Assembly: GCA_020638955.1 (NCBI GenBank)
Contig: JACKHO010000005.1
Location: forward strand, 124,001-188,000
DNA length: 64,000 bases
Direction: 5' to 3'
Origin: Planctomycetaceae bacterium
Lineage (GTDB): Bacteria > Planctomycetota > Planctomycetia > Planctomycetales > Planctomycetaceae
This document shows positions 37,242 to 46,252 of the stretch, one piece after another. The notes below the pieces were generated by a model. That model was not told the DNA's origin and did not search any database. It saw nothing but the letters and a program-made list of their open reading frames with translations. Both the position numbers and the translations under genes were made by a program. The first letter of the stretch is position 1. Each line of letters begins with the position of its first letter.

Positions 37242-40200
37242 TTAATCCTTCAAGCTCTGCAGATAATCCAGCAGCGACGCGAAGTCGGTGACGGTTAAGT
37301 CTTTGACGAGGCCTTCGGGCATCATCGATTTGTCTTGCCGTCTGCGACCTTCGATGTGTTCGGGGTCGAGCCGGATTTCTTTGGCTTCGCCGTCTCGAAT
37401 GACAATCTCATCGGCCGATTCCGCAGTGATGAAACCGGTGTAGGTTTTGCCGTCGTCGATTTGGAAGACTTCGGTGACGAATCCCTGGGCCAGCGTTTTG
37501 CTGGGCAGGAGCACCGCTTCGGCCAGTTGGTTTCGCTTGTAGGTCTTCACCACCTGCGGCAGGAACGGTCCGCGCAGTGGCTCGCCCTTTTTCACGGTGT
37601 GACACTTGGCACAGTTGAGGCTGGTGAAGAGGTATTCGCCGCGACCGGCGTCGCCGCTTTGCTTCAGCACCTGTTCAATGACATCCGCGACTTTCAGTTC
37701 GGCAATCGTCGGTCCCGCAGGTGTCGGCTCTTCGTTGAGCTTCCACTGCTTCGCGACGTCCTGAGCCAGTTTGCGGACTCCTTCATCTGAGTCGGAGAGC
37801 GAGGCGAGTACCTGGGCTTCGTAGTGACGGAAGTTGGTCAGGCGGGCGGCTTTCAAAATGGAGAGGCGACCAGCCGGTTCTTTCCAGTTGGCGTCAATGG
37901 CCTTGATGGCTTGCTCGCGCACTTCCGGTGAGGCGCTGGCATCGGCAGTGATCGAGAGCAAAGCTGCATTCGCCCAGCGGCCTGCGGGATTGTCTCCACC
38001 CGCCGAAGAACTCGTCAGCAGCGAAATCGAGGGGCCAAGTTGTGGGGCTGATTTGATTCGGTTCCACAACTGTTTGACCGCGTCGCTGTTTTCATTCTTG
38101 CCAGCTAAGTCAGAGAGTGCTGTAAACGCGACGTCGAATGCATTGTCGACGTTAGTTCGCAGCAGTGTCTGGGCTGCCTCGGAACGCAGGTCGTCGGGGC
38201 TCGCTGAATTGGCCGCCACGTTGATGAGAATTTGACTCGCCTGCTCCGGGATGTCTCGTGACTGGCCTAATTCACGGACGGCCAGCGGCTTGAGTTTGTC
38301 ATCTTTCAGAGCCATGGCGACGAGTCGATCAAGAGCACCATCCAGTTGAACTTTGTGGCGGCTGAGTTGTTCCACGTACGGAGCCGCCTCGGATCCCTTG
38401 GCCTGTTCCATCGCTCGTTTCAGCGCGGCTTTGATGACATCTGACTGTTCCCAGGTTGCAGGCTGGTAGTACGGGCCTGAAGTGTCGGGCCGCGTGCCCC
38501 AGCTGTTTCCTTTCCATTCACCGTCGGTGTAGTAAAGGCGGCAGAGAGCGGTGAACAATCCCAGTTGTCGACCTGGATTCTGTTCCCGATCGAGTCGCTG
38601 GATGAGACCGTTAACGACCTCCTCGGCGTGCAGGCCTTGAAGCACCTGCAGGGCATTTCGCCGCCGCAATTCACTGGCGTTGGTGTCGTCGATGACCGCG
38701 AATGCTGCGTCACTGGCTCCCATGTGTGCCATGGCACGTGCCGTCGTATGGGCGATGATGGGATCGGGGTCATCGAGGTGTTTCGCGAGTTCTCCGGCCA
38801 GATTCATGAGCTTCAGGCGACTCACGGCAATGATCGATTCAAGGCGGGCTCGGGGATCATCTGAATTCAATCCTGCAGTCAAGCCGTCCAATGACAACGG
38901 AGTTGGATCATTACTGAATGGCAACGCATCTGACGCTGTGATCTTCCAGGGGGTCCCAGCTCCCTTAAGGTCGCCAATCGCACGAACGGCGAATGGCCTC
39001 ATTGATTCACTTTGAACCGCGACACTGGTTAGAAAGTGCTGTGCCGACATTCCTCGGGCCTGCTTGAGTGCGTAGAGAGCAGCGACGCGAGATGCGATCG
39101 CCGTGGACTCGTCGAGGCAAAGCTGTTGCAACGACTCCTCTGTTGCCGCGTCAATTCCTGAACGTAGCAACGCGCGCTGAGCTTCGAGTCGTCGACGATG
39201 ACTGGGGGACTTGAGTTGCTCAACCAGTTCTTTACGCGAGAGCTTGCTGAAGTCGGCCAGTTCCGGGGCCTTATAGCCTTTGGGAGTCAGCCTGATGAGG
39301 TAACCGACATCTTCGCCGGCGTAGGTGAAGGTCGCTCCCTTCCAGCTGGTGACGTAAAGGTTGCTGGAAGCGTCAACGTCGAGATCGGTGACGCGGGTTG
39401 ATCTGAGAAACTCATTTTGATCAGCCACGAACGTTCCGCCGCTGCGTGTGACGTTGTGCCGGAAGACCATGCTGCGGCCCCAGTCGGCGGTGTAAAGGGC
39501 ATTGCCGAATCCGTCAGGGAATCCTGGTTCGTCGAGATAGAGTGCTCCGCAGCCGGATCCACCTCCGTAATCAGCGAGTGGCTGCACGATTTCGTCGGGG
39601 AAGTTTTTGAACAGCGACGGATAGCCATGATGCTCCATGCCGCTGAAATGATGCAGACGGATGTCCCATCCACCGCCGTCGTTGGTGTTGTCGCGGGTGA
39701 ATCCGTTGAGCAGGGGATCCATGGCGACTTCGAGAATGTTTCGCGTGCCGCGTGAATAAACTTCGAGGCCTGTTCCGTCGGGACGCACACGGACTACGCC
39801 ACCACTGCGGAACTGCAGCTTCGTGCCGTCAGCTCCTTCCGCCTGCATGAATCCGAAATCACCAATCGCAAGGTACAGCCAGCCATCGATACCGAGAGTC
39901 ACTCCGTTCGACGTATGGTCGGCAGGACGGTCAGCAAAGCCGAATGCGATGTCCTTGACCAGCACCTGTTCTTCGTCGGCAATCCCATCACCGTCGTGGT
40001 CGATGTACGCTGAGAGATGGGGAGGATGCATGACGTACAACCGGTCATGATCCCACACAATTCCGCGTGGCGAGTCGACGTTGGCGACAAACAGTTTCGA
40101 TTCATCGGCCCGGCCATCACCATCGAGGTCGCGCAAGCGATAAATGGCACCGCGGTTCGCATCCCGGTCGAGTGATCCATTCTTGTCGACGGAGACATAA

Positions 40201-41543
40201 ACCGTTCCATCAGGAGCGGAGGCGACGAAGACGGGGTAGTTCACTGCGGGTGGCTTTGCGAACAGTGTCATGTCGAAGCCTTCGGGGGCTCCGACGTCGG
40301 CGAGCACGGCGGCTTCGGCTTCGCGAGCTGCCTTTTCTGGATCGACTTCGACAAATTCATCACCGTGAAGGTTCAGTTCCCAAATGCTTCCCCAGCCGCC
40401 GGTATTTGACCCAAGAAAGGTGACTCGCACGTACTGAATGTCGGGGGCGTTGAACTCGAATTCGTGGACACCGTTTCGGCCATTTTCACTCTCATCAACA
40501 AGTGGAATCCAGTTGCCTTCGTTAATCGCGCCTTCGAGTATGTATTTGTAAATCGTATTGTCGCTCTCCCACTTGATGCTGGCCCCTTTCAAGTTCGTCG
40601 GCTCACCCAAATCAATTTGCAGCCACTGTGGAGCCGATCCGTTCGACGCACACCAGCGGGTTTGAGGATTTCCATCAACGGCGTTGGGTGCGAAATTGTT
40701 CTTGCCTGTTTCTTCTGACGAGGCGGTCGCCTTGCTGCCCAGGGCGAGATTCAGCGGCACGAGTTTTGGACCTGCGGAAGACTTCTTCAGGTAGCGAGGA
40801 TCATCCAGATGGTTCGTGGCCCAGAGGACGCCGCGGGTGATGAGGTCGAGGTATTCGGGGCTGCCGACCGTTTCGTTGTGGTGACCGAGTGTGGTGCCGA
40901 ACACCCTGGCTTTGCCGAACTGGTTGGTCCACACGCAAACTTCTTCGTTTCCTTTTTCGCGATTCTTCGCCGACGCCAGTGGGTGAGCGTGCTCACCGAG
41001 TTTTTCGATCCAGTACAACTCGCCAGCGGGATTGGCCCAGCCAGCTCCAAATTCCCGCATGATGGGGTGAGCGGCGTCGCGGTTGAGGACCTCGTGGGGA
41101 TAGTGAGCGCCGTGGCGATGCGAAGTCACGCCGCAGAAGTTGAACCACTCTTCACGACCATCGCGATAACAGTGCATCGCACAGTGGAGAACCAGGCCGG
41201 GCAAACCTTCGCGGTGTGGCTTGAGAATGTTGTCGACCCAGGCAATGTCCTTCACGTCCGAGAAGCATTCATCATGGATGACAACGTCAAACCCTTCCGC
41301 CCAGTCGGCTCGTTCGTACAGTTCGATTTTGGAATTGGTCACTGTCCCTCCCTGCTGGACCACTTCCACATCCACATGAGCCCGCTCTTCGAGACCCTTG
41401 CTCAGCAACTGCTTCTGAATGGTGTAGTCGTGGCAGCAGCCGCCCGTGACCAGCAGCACGCGGATGGGCGGTGGCGTGTCGTCGGCAAATGCCGTGGAGA
41501 GAAGCAAGGTGCAGGCGAGCAGAGCGGGAAAGAATTTGGGCAT
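37242..41543 (-). CDS. Exported ThuA + discoidin + soluble-dehydrogenase propeller + HEAT + heme fusion
   Basis: This 1433-residue protein starts MPKFFPALLACTLLLSTAFA, a clear signal peptide. Domains in order: ThuA (about 25-255; LLVTGGCCHDY, VIHDECF, LHCAMHCYR); an F5/8-type-C/discoidin domain (about 268-400; WCASNGSAPQWLQIDLGEP, WELNLHG); a membrane-bound dehydrogenase-like propeller (about 420-800; SAPDGTVYVSVDKNG, YRLRDLDGDGRAD); helical HEAT-like repeats (about 810-1290); and one c-type heme motif CAKCH near 1309. This architecture is known in planctomycetes and verrucomicrobia, where it is assumed to bind and oxidise sugars. I start at ATG 41543; an upstream frame to 41639 adds 32 residues and masks the signal peptide. 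It is followed by a good terminator and is probably monocistronic. Confidence 0.88.
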   Translation of the reverse strand: MPKFFPALLACTLLLSTAFADDTPPPIRVLLVTGGCCHDYTIQKQLLSKGLEERAHVDVEVVQQGGTVTNSKIELYERADWAEGFDVVIHDECFSDVKDIAWVDNILKPHREGLPGLVLHCAMHCYRDGREEWFNFCGVTSHRHGAHYPHEVLNRDAAHPIMREFGAGWANPAGELYWIEKLGEHAHPLASAKNREKGNEEVCVWTNQFGKARVFGTTLGHHNETVGSPEYLDLITRGVLWATNHLDDPRYLKKSSAGPKLVPLNLALGSKATASSEETGKNNFAPNAVDGNPQTRWCASNGSAPQWLQIDLGEPTNLKGASIKWESDNTIYKYILEGAINEGNWIPLVDESENGRNGVHEFEFNAPDIQYVRVTFLGSNTGGWGSIWELNLHGDEFVEVDPEKAAREAEAAVLADVGAPEGFDMTLFAKPPAVNYPVFVASAPDGTVYVSVDKNGSLDRDANRGAIYRLRDLDGDGRADESKLFVANVDSPRGIVWDHDRLYVMHPPHLSAYIDHDGDGIADEEQVLVKDIAFGFADRPADHTSNGVTLGIDGWLYLAIGDFGFMQAEGADGTKLQFRSGGVVRVRPDGTGLEVYSRGTRNILEVAMDPLLNGFTRDNTNDGGGWDIRLHHFSGMEHHGYPSLFKNFPDEIVQPLADYGGGSGCGALYLDEPGFPDGFGNALYTADWGRSMVFRHNVTRSGGTFVADQNEFLRSTRVTDLDVDASSNLYVTSWKGATFTYAGEDVGYLIRLTPKGYKAPELADFSKLSRKELVEQLKSPSHRRRLEAQRALLRSGIDAATEESLQQLCLDESTAIASRVAALYALKQARGMSAQHFLTSVAVQSESMRPFAVRAIGDLKGAGTPWKITASDALPFSNDPTPLSLDGLTAGLNSDDPRARLESIIAVSRLKLMNLAGELAKHLDDPDPIIAHTTARAMAHMGASDAAFAVIDDTNASELRRRNALQVLQGLHAEEVVNGLIQRLDREQNPGRQLGLFTALCRLYYTDGEWKGNSWGTRPDTSGPYYQPATWEQSDVIKAALKRAMEQAKGSEAAPYVEQLSRHKVQLDGALDRLVAMALKDDKLKPLAVRELGQSRDIPEQASQILINVAANSASPDDLRSEAAQTLLRTNVDNAFDVAFTALSDLAGKNENSDAVKQLWNRIKSAPQLGPSISLLTSSSAGGDNPAGRWANAALLSITADASASPEVREQAIKAIDANWKEPAGRLSILKAARLTNFRHYEAQVLASLSDSDEGVRKLAQDVAKQWKLNEEPTPAGPTIAELKVADVIEQVLKQSGDAGRGEYLFTSLNCAKCHTVKKGEPLRGPFLPQVVKTYKRNQLAEAVLLPSKTLAQGFVTEVFQIDDGKTYTGFITAESADEIVIRDGEAKEIRLDPEHIEGRRRQDKSMMPEGLVKDLTVTDFASLLDYLQSLKD

Positions 41544-41844
41544 TGGGTGAGAATCCGACAGGTCGGTGGGATAAACGGGCGTTGATTGGGGGAGTTTGAT
41601 GGTTTCGTTCAGCGTTGTCCAACACGCAAGGACCGGCAACCAGCGGCTTTATGGCCACAAGAATTGACAAGCCAAAAGCAAGGCTATGCCAGTAACCGTC
41701 TGGTGCAAAATGGGTTGCAGCAATTCGTCGCCACGTTTGACCCCCACGATCCGTTCCGATAACCTGTACTGCTTGTCCCAAATTACTGCGGGGAGGTTGT
41801 CGAATCTCCTCACTTGAACGTTTGACCACAGGTGTAGATTTTCA
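41544..41844. other. 301-bp divergent promoter region
   Basis: This gap separates the divergent ThuA-heme gene and the small basic protein gene, so it must hold promoters for both. No hexamer pair stood out and no gene was found. An imperfect GGAGGTT...CTCCTC hairpin is at about 41793-41815. Confidence 0.4.
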
Positions 41845-42018
41845 ATGGGTCGTCGTGAACGAAATCGTGAGCTGGCACGTCGTCGTGCCCGCAAAGTGAA
41901 ACTGAAGAAACTCCGTGCAATGCATGCCGCCGCCACAAATGATGCGGACAAGGCAGCCATTGTCGAGAAAGTTGCCCGCATCAGCCCGTTTGCCGTATTG
42001 GCTGAGAGCGAAGGCTAA
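41845..42018 (+). CDS. Small basic protein, DUF6800-like
   Basis: This 57-residue protein starts MGRRERNRELARRRARKVK and is strongly basic in its first half, with an alanine-rich helix and the end RISPFAVLAESEG. It resembles the DUF6800 family of small planctomycete proteins, a match made from memory of the family pattern rather than a search. The basic helix suggests RNA or ribosome association. The downstream NIPSNAP gene starts 5 bp after its stop. AGGTGT at about 41831 is the best ribosome site but is rather far (11 bases). The codon pattern and context make it a real gene. Confidence 0.72.
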   Translation: MGRRERNRELARRRARKVKLKKLRAMHAAATNDADKAAIVEKVARISPFAVLAESEG

Positions 42019-42023
42019 GCAGG

Positions 42024-42803
42024 ATGATTCGATCACTCTGCTTTGGCTTGGTCGCCTTTGCTTCCCTGAGCGCGGGAGTTAGTTCCGCAGTGCTTGCCGA
42101 GGGAGACAATGGTGTCTACGAGCTGCGAATTTACACGTGTGAAGAGGGGAAGCTCCCGGCTTTGCACGAGCGATTTCGCAATCACACCATGCGAATTTTC
42201 GAAAAGCATGGGATGAAGAACATTGGCTACTGGACTCCAACCGACGGTCCGCTCAGCGAAAACACGCTGGTCTACATGATCCGTCACGAAAGCCGCGAGG
42301 CAGCGGCTGAGTCGTGGAAAGCCTTTGGGGCCGATCCAGAGTGGCAGGCCGTAGCCAAGGAAAGCCGTGAAAAAGACGGGAAGATCCTGGCCAAACGACC
42401 TGAGGTGACCTACCTGACCCTGACGGAGTTTTCTCCTGAGGTGAGTGAACTGGACGCTGGGTCTGTGTTTGAACTGCGTACTTACACGACCAATCCTGAG
42501 AAGCTCGACGACCTCCACACCCGATTTCATGATCACACCCTGGCATTGTTCAAACGCCACGGAATGACGAATCTGTGGTATTTCACGCCGCAAGATGAAG
42601 AACGACAACAGAATACACTGGTGTACTTCCTCTCGCATAAGAGCCGCGAAGCGGCCGGTGAGTCATGGAAAGGGTTCCAGGCGGATCCTGAATGGCAGGC
42701 AGCCCGTAACGCGTCTGAGGCCGATGGCCCCATTCTCGCCAAGGCTCCCGATCGCATGTATTTGAAATTAACGGACTATTCCCCACGCTCCGCTGGCAAC
42801 TAG
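42024..42803 (+). CDS. Exported tandem NIPSNAP protein
   Basis: This 259-residue protein has a signal peptide (about 1-25) and two NIPSNAP domains, one from about 30 to 138 and one from 146 to 255. Each repeat has YELRIYT/FELRTYT, a HxxRFxxHTxxxFxxHGM core, and ESWKxFxADPEWQA. NIPSNAP is a dimeric alpha+beta barrel fold; two copies in one chain would mimic a dimer. Bacterial members have been linked to small-molecule binding or oxygenase-like chemistry, but this one cannot be assigned. It follows the small basic gene by 5 bp and uses AAGG at 42011 inside that gene, implying co-transcription. Confidence 0.88.
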   Translation: MIRSLCFGLVAFASLSAGVSSAVLAEGDNGVYELRIYTCEEGKLPALHERFRNHTMRIFEKHGMKNIGYWTPTDGPLSENTLVYMIRHESREAAAESWKAFGADPEWQAVAKESREKDGKILAKRPEVTYLTLTEFSPEVSELDAGSVFELRTYTTNPEKLDDLHTRFHDHTLALFKRHGMTNLWYFTPQDEERQQNTLVYFLSHKSREAAGESWKGFQADPEWQAARNASEADGPILAKAPDRMYLKLTDYSPRSAGN

Positions 42804-42919
42804 TGAGAATTCCTGTTGCCGTTGGGTTGTATCGCGAAGCATTCTCGTCAATAATTGAGGGCTTCGCTGTGATTTCAGCGCTGGCAGTGGCCAGGCAAAC
42901 GTTGTAGGAAAATAAGAAA

Positions 42920-43204
42920 ATGTCAAGGCAAAGCACGACCAAAGCAGACATCCGCAAAATCCGTAAGAAGCGTGCGCGCCTGAAGCGGAAAATGAAGTGT
43001 CGGTTCACACCGGACGGCTCCATTCCACGTCCAGTTTACGTCGACTACAAGGACGTCAAGACCCTGCGTCAACTGGTCGATCGTGAAGGCCGCATTAGCC
43101 CACGTCGCCGCACTGGCACATCGGCTCTGTATCAGCGTGCCGTACGTCAGGCCATCCTGCGTGCCCGCTTCATTGGCCTTTTGCCATACGTTGCCGACGA
43201 ATAA
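42920..43204 (+). CDS. rpsR: 30S ribosomal protein bS18
   Basis: This 94-residue protein is ribosomal protein S18, which binds 16S rRNA on the small-subunit platform with S6. The core is unmistakable: VDYKDVKTLRQLVDREGRIS-type segment followed by PRRRTGTSALYQRAVRQAI and ARFIGLLPYV. The N-terminus is longer and more basic than usual (KADIRKIRKKRARLKRKMK). Only one cysteine of the usual CRFC pair is present. In many bacteria rpsR sits in an rpsF-ssb-rpsR-rplI operon; here none of those partners is adjacent. A long hairpin follows at 43263. Confidence 0.9.
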   Translation: MSRQSTTKADIRKIRKKRARLKRKMKCRFTPDGSIPRPVYVDYKDVKTLRQLVDREGRISPRRRTGTSALYQRAVRQAILRARFIGLLPYVADE

Positions 43205-43262
43205 CGGCGGGTTGCCAACGGGACCGAAACGGGTTTCCGCTGCGCAGTAGTGAGTACATCAT

Positions 43263-43297
43263 CAGGCGTCTCGAATCGATGCGATTTGAGACGCCTG
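43263..43297 (+). terminator. Probable terminator after rpsR
   Basis: Bases 43263-43277 pair with 43283-43297 over 15 positions (one G-T wobble) with a 5-nt loop, ending 93 bp after the rpsR stop. The following bases (GTTTCGTATT) are only moderately T-rich, so efficiency is uncertain. Confidence 0.65.
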
Positions 43298-43348
43298 GTT
43301 TCGTATTGAGGGGGGCCGTCTCCTTGCTCCGCCGCGTTCAGATTTCGT

Positions 43349-43633
43349 CTAGGCTGATTTCGGCTGCTCTTCCCACTTGTTTACACTCGGAAGAATAGTG
43401 ACGGCGCGGCATCGCAGACAGCGGTGGGCGGCACAGGCTCCGCCGTTGGGGATGGCCGCCTCCTTTCGATTACCTGCGCGAAACCACAGCAAATCGTGCG
43501 AAAAGCCGTACAGTAGAAAACCCACCCAAGTGCCCTCCAGATAACTGGCGCCCGCTTCCATTTCACCGCCGCAGTACGGGCACTTGATGTCGGGTGCTGG
43601 TCGGGTTTGGGGGAACATAAAGAATCCCAGCAT
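43349..43633 (-). CDS. Zinc-ribbon protein, DUF6487-like
   Basis: This 94-residue protein has a treble-clef-like zinc ribbon: C18-x2-C21 (CPYCGGEM) and C72-x2-C75 (CLRCRAV), with a tryptophan-containing hydrophobic middle. The spacing matches DUF6487, judged by pattern only. An alternative start at M6 (43618) would remove five residues. It is transcribed away from pcm and converges on rpsR. Metal binding is the only property that can be inferred. Confidence 0.65.
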   Translation of the reverse strand: MLGFFMFPQTRPAPDIKCPYCGGEMEAGASYLEGTWVGFLLYGFSHDLLWFRAGNRKEAAIPNGGACAAHRCLRCRAVTILPSVNKWEEQPKSA

Positions 43634-43836
43634 TGTTCGATTCTCCCACGTTGTCGTACGTGTCGTCGCAATTTGTCATGGCAGTATGGTTGCTCGTGTC
43701 GCGAACGGTCAATTGGACACGGGACTTGAGAACAGGAATCGAGGGTGGGACAATGGCTCTGGAGGAGGTCTGCAGGATTGTCGCAGTTGAGCGGAGTGTC
43801 TTGAGCCTTGTCCAATGATGTTGGAGGAGCACCGTT

Positions 43837-44547
43837 ATGACGCAACTTGGCGGATTCGACCCAACGGGGACGAAGTGGCAGCGTGAGGCGATGGTTGCCG
43901 ACCAGCTTGCGGCACGCGGCCTGACTGATCAAAGCGTGCTGGCTGCCATGAATGTCATCCCGCGAGAACACTTCATACCGGCACAACTGCGTGAACACGC
44001 ATATCTCGACGGCGCATTGCCAATTGGAGATGGTCAAACCATTTCGCAACCATACACGGTGGCATTCATGTGTGAAGCTCTCCACACCACGCCGACAGAC
44101 CGAATTCTAGAAATCGGCACGGGCTCAGGCTACGGGGCGGCTGTGCTTTCGCAATTGGCAAAGGAAGTGCACACCATTGAACGAATTCCTGAATTGGCCG
44201 ACGCTGCTGCGGAGAAGCTCAGGCAACTCGGCATCAACAATGTTTTCGTTCACATCGGTGATGGAACTCTAGGACTGCCTGAGGCTGGCCCGTTTGATGG
44301 CATCATCGTAACCGCCGGTGGGGAACAACTGCCCCGCTGCTACGTTCAACAGCTCAAGGATGGCGGTCGAATTGTCATCCCCCTGGGCGAAACCATGCGG
44401 CAGCAATCGATGTGCCGTTTCACACGTCAGAGAGACAATCTGTACCGGGAAGAATTGGGAAGCTTCGCGTTCGTACCCCTCATTGGCGCTGAGGGCTGGC
44501 ATGTCGACGAAGCGATGCACGAGGCAGAGCGTGAGTCGGAATCATGA
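43837..44547 (+). CDS. pcm: Protein-L-isoaspartate O-methyltransferase
   Basis: This 236-residue enzyme methylates L-isoaspartyl residues in damaged proteins using S-adenosylmethionine. The family signatures are REHFIPAQLREHAYLDGALP and IGDGQTISQPYTVAFM, then the SAM-binding motif RILEIGTGSGYGAAVL, HTIERIPEL, and DGIIVTAGGEQLP. Length is normal. GGAGGAG at 43823 is a strong ribosome site seven bases before the ATG. The stop overlaps the start of the next gene by four bases, so the two are translationally coupled. Confidence 0.93.
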   Translation: MTQLGGFDPTGTKWQREAMVADQLAARGLTDQSVLAAMNVIPREHFIPAQLREHAYLDGALPIGDGQTISQPYTVAFMCEALHTTPTDRILEIGTGSGYGAAVLSQLAKEVHTIERIPELADAAAEKLRQLGINNVFVHIGDGTLGLPEAGPFDGIIVTAGGEQLPRCYVQQLKDGGRIVIPLGETMRQQSMCRFTRQRDNLYREELGSFAFVPLIGAEGWHVDEAMHEAERESES

Positions 44548-46061
44548 CTAACAGCGAGCACTCCCCGGTGGCCCATCTCATCTGCCCGGAAGCCTACCCG
44601 CATGCCGTGCAGCAAATTCATTTGCGCGAGACCCACATTTCCTGGGTCTTCCTGACGGGGGAATTCGTTTACAAGGTAAAGAAGCCGGTCGACTTCGGGT
44701 TCGTCAATTTCAGCACTCTGGATCGACGCAAGCACTTCTGCGAAGAGGAACTTCGTCGCAACCGAATTCTGGCCGGTGATTTGTATCTGGAAGTCGTCCC
44801 GATTTCGCGGGGACCGGGCGGGAAGCTACTTGTCGGCAGCAGCTCGGACATTGTTGACTACGCCGTCAAAATGCATCAGTTCGATGAGGCGGAACTGGCC
44901 TCGCAGATGCTTTCCGCCGGAACGCTTTCCCCGGCAGACATTGACGAACTGGCCAGAAAGGTAGCGGCGAATCACCGCGTTGCAGAACGCGCCATCGGCA
45001 ATGACTGGGGAACTCCTGAACTGGTCCGCACGCCGGCACTGGACAACATGTCCGTCCTGCGGCCGCTGATTTCCAGTCCGGAGCGTCAGACGCAGCTCGA
45101 TCAGTTGGAACAATGGACGCTGAAACGCCTCGATGATTTCAGCTCATTCTTCAGTCACCGCAAAACCAAAGGGTTTGTGCGCGAGTGTCACGGCGACCTC
45201 CATTTGGGAAACATTGTACGCTGGCGCGGCCGCATGATTCCCTTTGACTGCATTGAATTCAATCCAGGCTTTTACTGGATTGACGTCATGAACGAGGTGG
45301 CCTTTCTGGTAATGGACCTCGATGATCACCAGCGGTCCGATTTGGGCTGGCGGTTTCTCAACACCTATCTCGAAGAAACCGGAGACTATGAAGGTCTGAG
45401 GGTCCTGCCGTTTTATCTGGTATACCGATCGCTCGTGCGGGCCAAGGTTTGTGTGTTGCGTCTCCAGCAAGCCGACCTGACAGAAACTGAAAAGTTGGAA
45501 CTCGTGCGAGAGTTGGAGGGCTATCTTGATTTGGCGACACAATACACGCAACCGCGTGACGTGTCGCTGACCATCACACATGGTTTGTCAGGCAGCGGCA
45601 AAACTTATGGCACGCAGCAACTCCTCGAACGCACCGGAGCCATTCGAATTCGTTCCGATGTCGAACGCAAACGTTTGTTTGGCCTCGACTCTCATCAAAG
45701 GGCAACTGCCGCACCGCAGCAGGGGATTTATTCCCCAACTGCCGGACAGGAAACCTACCAGCAACTCGAAGCGCTGGCTGCCCAAGTCGTCGAGGCAGGA
45801 TTTCCAGTCATTGTCGATGCGACTTTTTTGAAACGTGACCAGCGAACCGCGTTTCGAAATCTGGCGGGGCGTTTGGGCGTTCCGTTTCAGATCCAGGAAT
45901 TCCAGGCACACCCCGACGAACTGCGGCGCCGCATTGTGGCACGACAACGAATGGCCACCGATGCGTCAGACGCCACTCTCGATACTCTGGAAAGCCAGCT
46001 ACAGACGGTCGAGCCGCTGACATCGCAGGAAAATCAGCATGTCGTCGTTAATGGGAGTTGA
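44544..46061 (+). CDS. Fused aminoglycoside-phosphotransferase-like / AAA P-loop kinase protein
   Basis: This 505-residue protein has an N-terminal kinase-like domain of the APH family (about 1-320), with GEFVYKVKKPVDFGF, then the catalytic HGDLHLGNI and FDCIEFNP (metal aspartate). The C-terminal part (about 335-505) is a P-loop kinase: GLSGSGKTY near residue 347, an RSDVERKRL nucleotide-kinase helix and VIVDATFLKRDQR. The same fusion is widespread in bacteria as a 'bifunctional aminoglycoside phosphotransferase/ATP-binding protein', but its substrate is unknown and it should not be read as resistance. It is coupled to pcm by a four-base ATGA overlap and is followed by a strong terminator at 46127. 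Confidence 0.87.
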   Translation: MTNSEHSPVAHLICPEAYPHAVQQIHLRETHISWVFLTGEFVYKVKKPVDFGFVNFSTLDRRKHFCEEELRRNRILAGDLYLEVVPISRGPGGKLLVGSSSDIVDYAVKMHQFDEAELASQMLSAGTLSPADIDELARKVAANHRVAERAIGNDWGTPELVRTPALDNMSVLRPLISSPERQTQLDQLEQWTLKRLDDFSSFFSHRKTKGFVRECHGDLHLGNIVRWRGRMIPFDCIEFNPGFYWIDVMNEVAFLVMDLDDHQRSDLGWRFLNTYLEETGDYEGLRVLPFYLVYRSLVRAKVCVLRLQQADLTETEKLELVRELEGYLDLATQYTQPRDVSLTITHGLSGSGKTYGTQQLLERTGAIRIRSDVERKRLFGLDSHQRATAAPQQGIYSPTAGQETYQQLEALAAQVVEAGFPVIVDATFLKRDQRTAFRNLAGRLGVPFQIQEFQAHPDELRRRIVARQRMATDASDATLDTLESQLQTVEPLTSQENQHVVVNGS

Positions 46062-46126
46062 CAATTCGTAAGCTGGAGCGATAATGCCTTCGGTCGTGGA
46101 TTTCTAGCCCGCATCCACGGCCACCC

Positions 46127-46166
46127 GCCCTGCTTGAGTTAGCCCGACTCGCAGGGCATTTTTTTT
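46127..46166 (+). terminator. Intrinsic terminator after the pcm-kinase pair
   Basis: GCCCTGC at 46127-46133 pairs with GCAGGGC at 46151-46157; an inner GAGT/ACTC adds four pairs. Eight T residues follow (46159-46166). It lies 66 bp after the stop and is the clearest terminator in the window. Confidence 0.9.
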
Positions 46167-46252
46167 GGGACAATCACGGCCAACTCGCAGGCCGGGATTT
46201 CTACAGCTAGACTTCCTCATCACCAGTTTTTTCTCGCACTGATGAGTGTTGC

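Noticed and set aside
44544..45500. Antibiotic resistance gene
   Set aside because: The APH-like domain is fused to a P-loop kinase in an architecture common in bacteria without resistance links; no drug specificity can be inferred.
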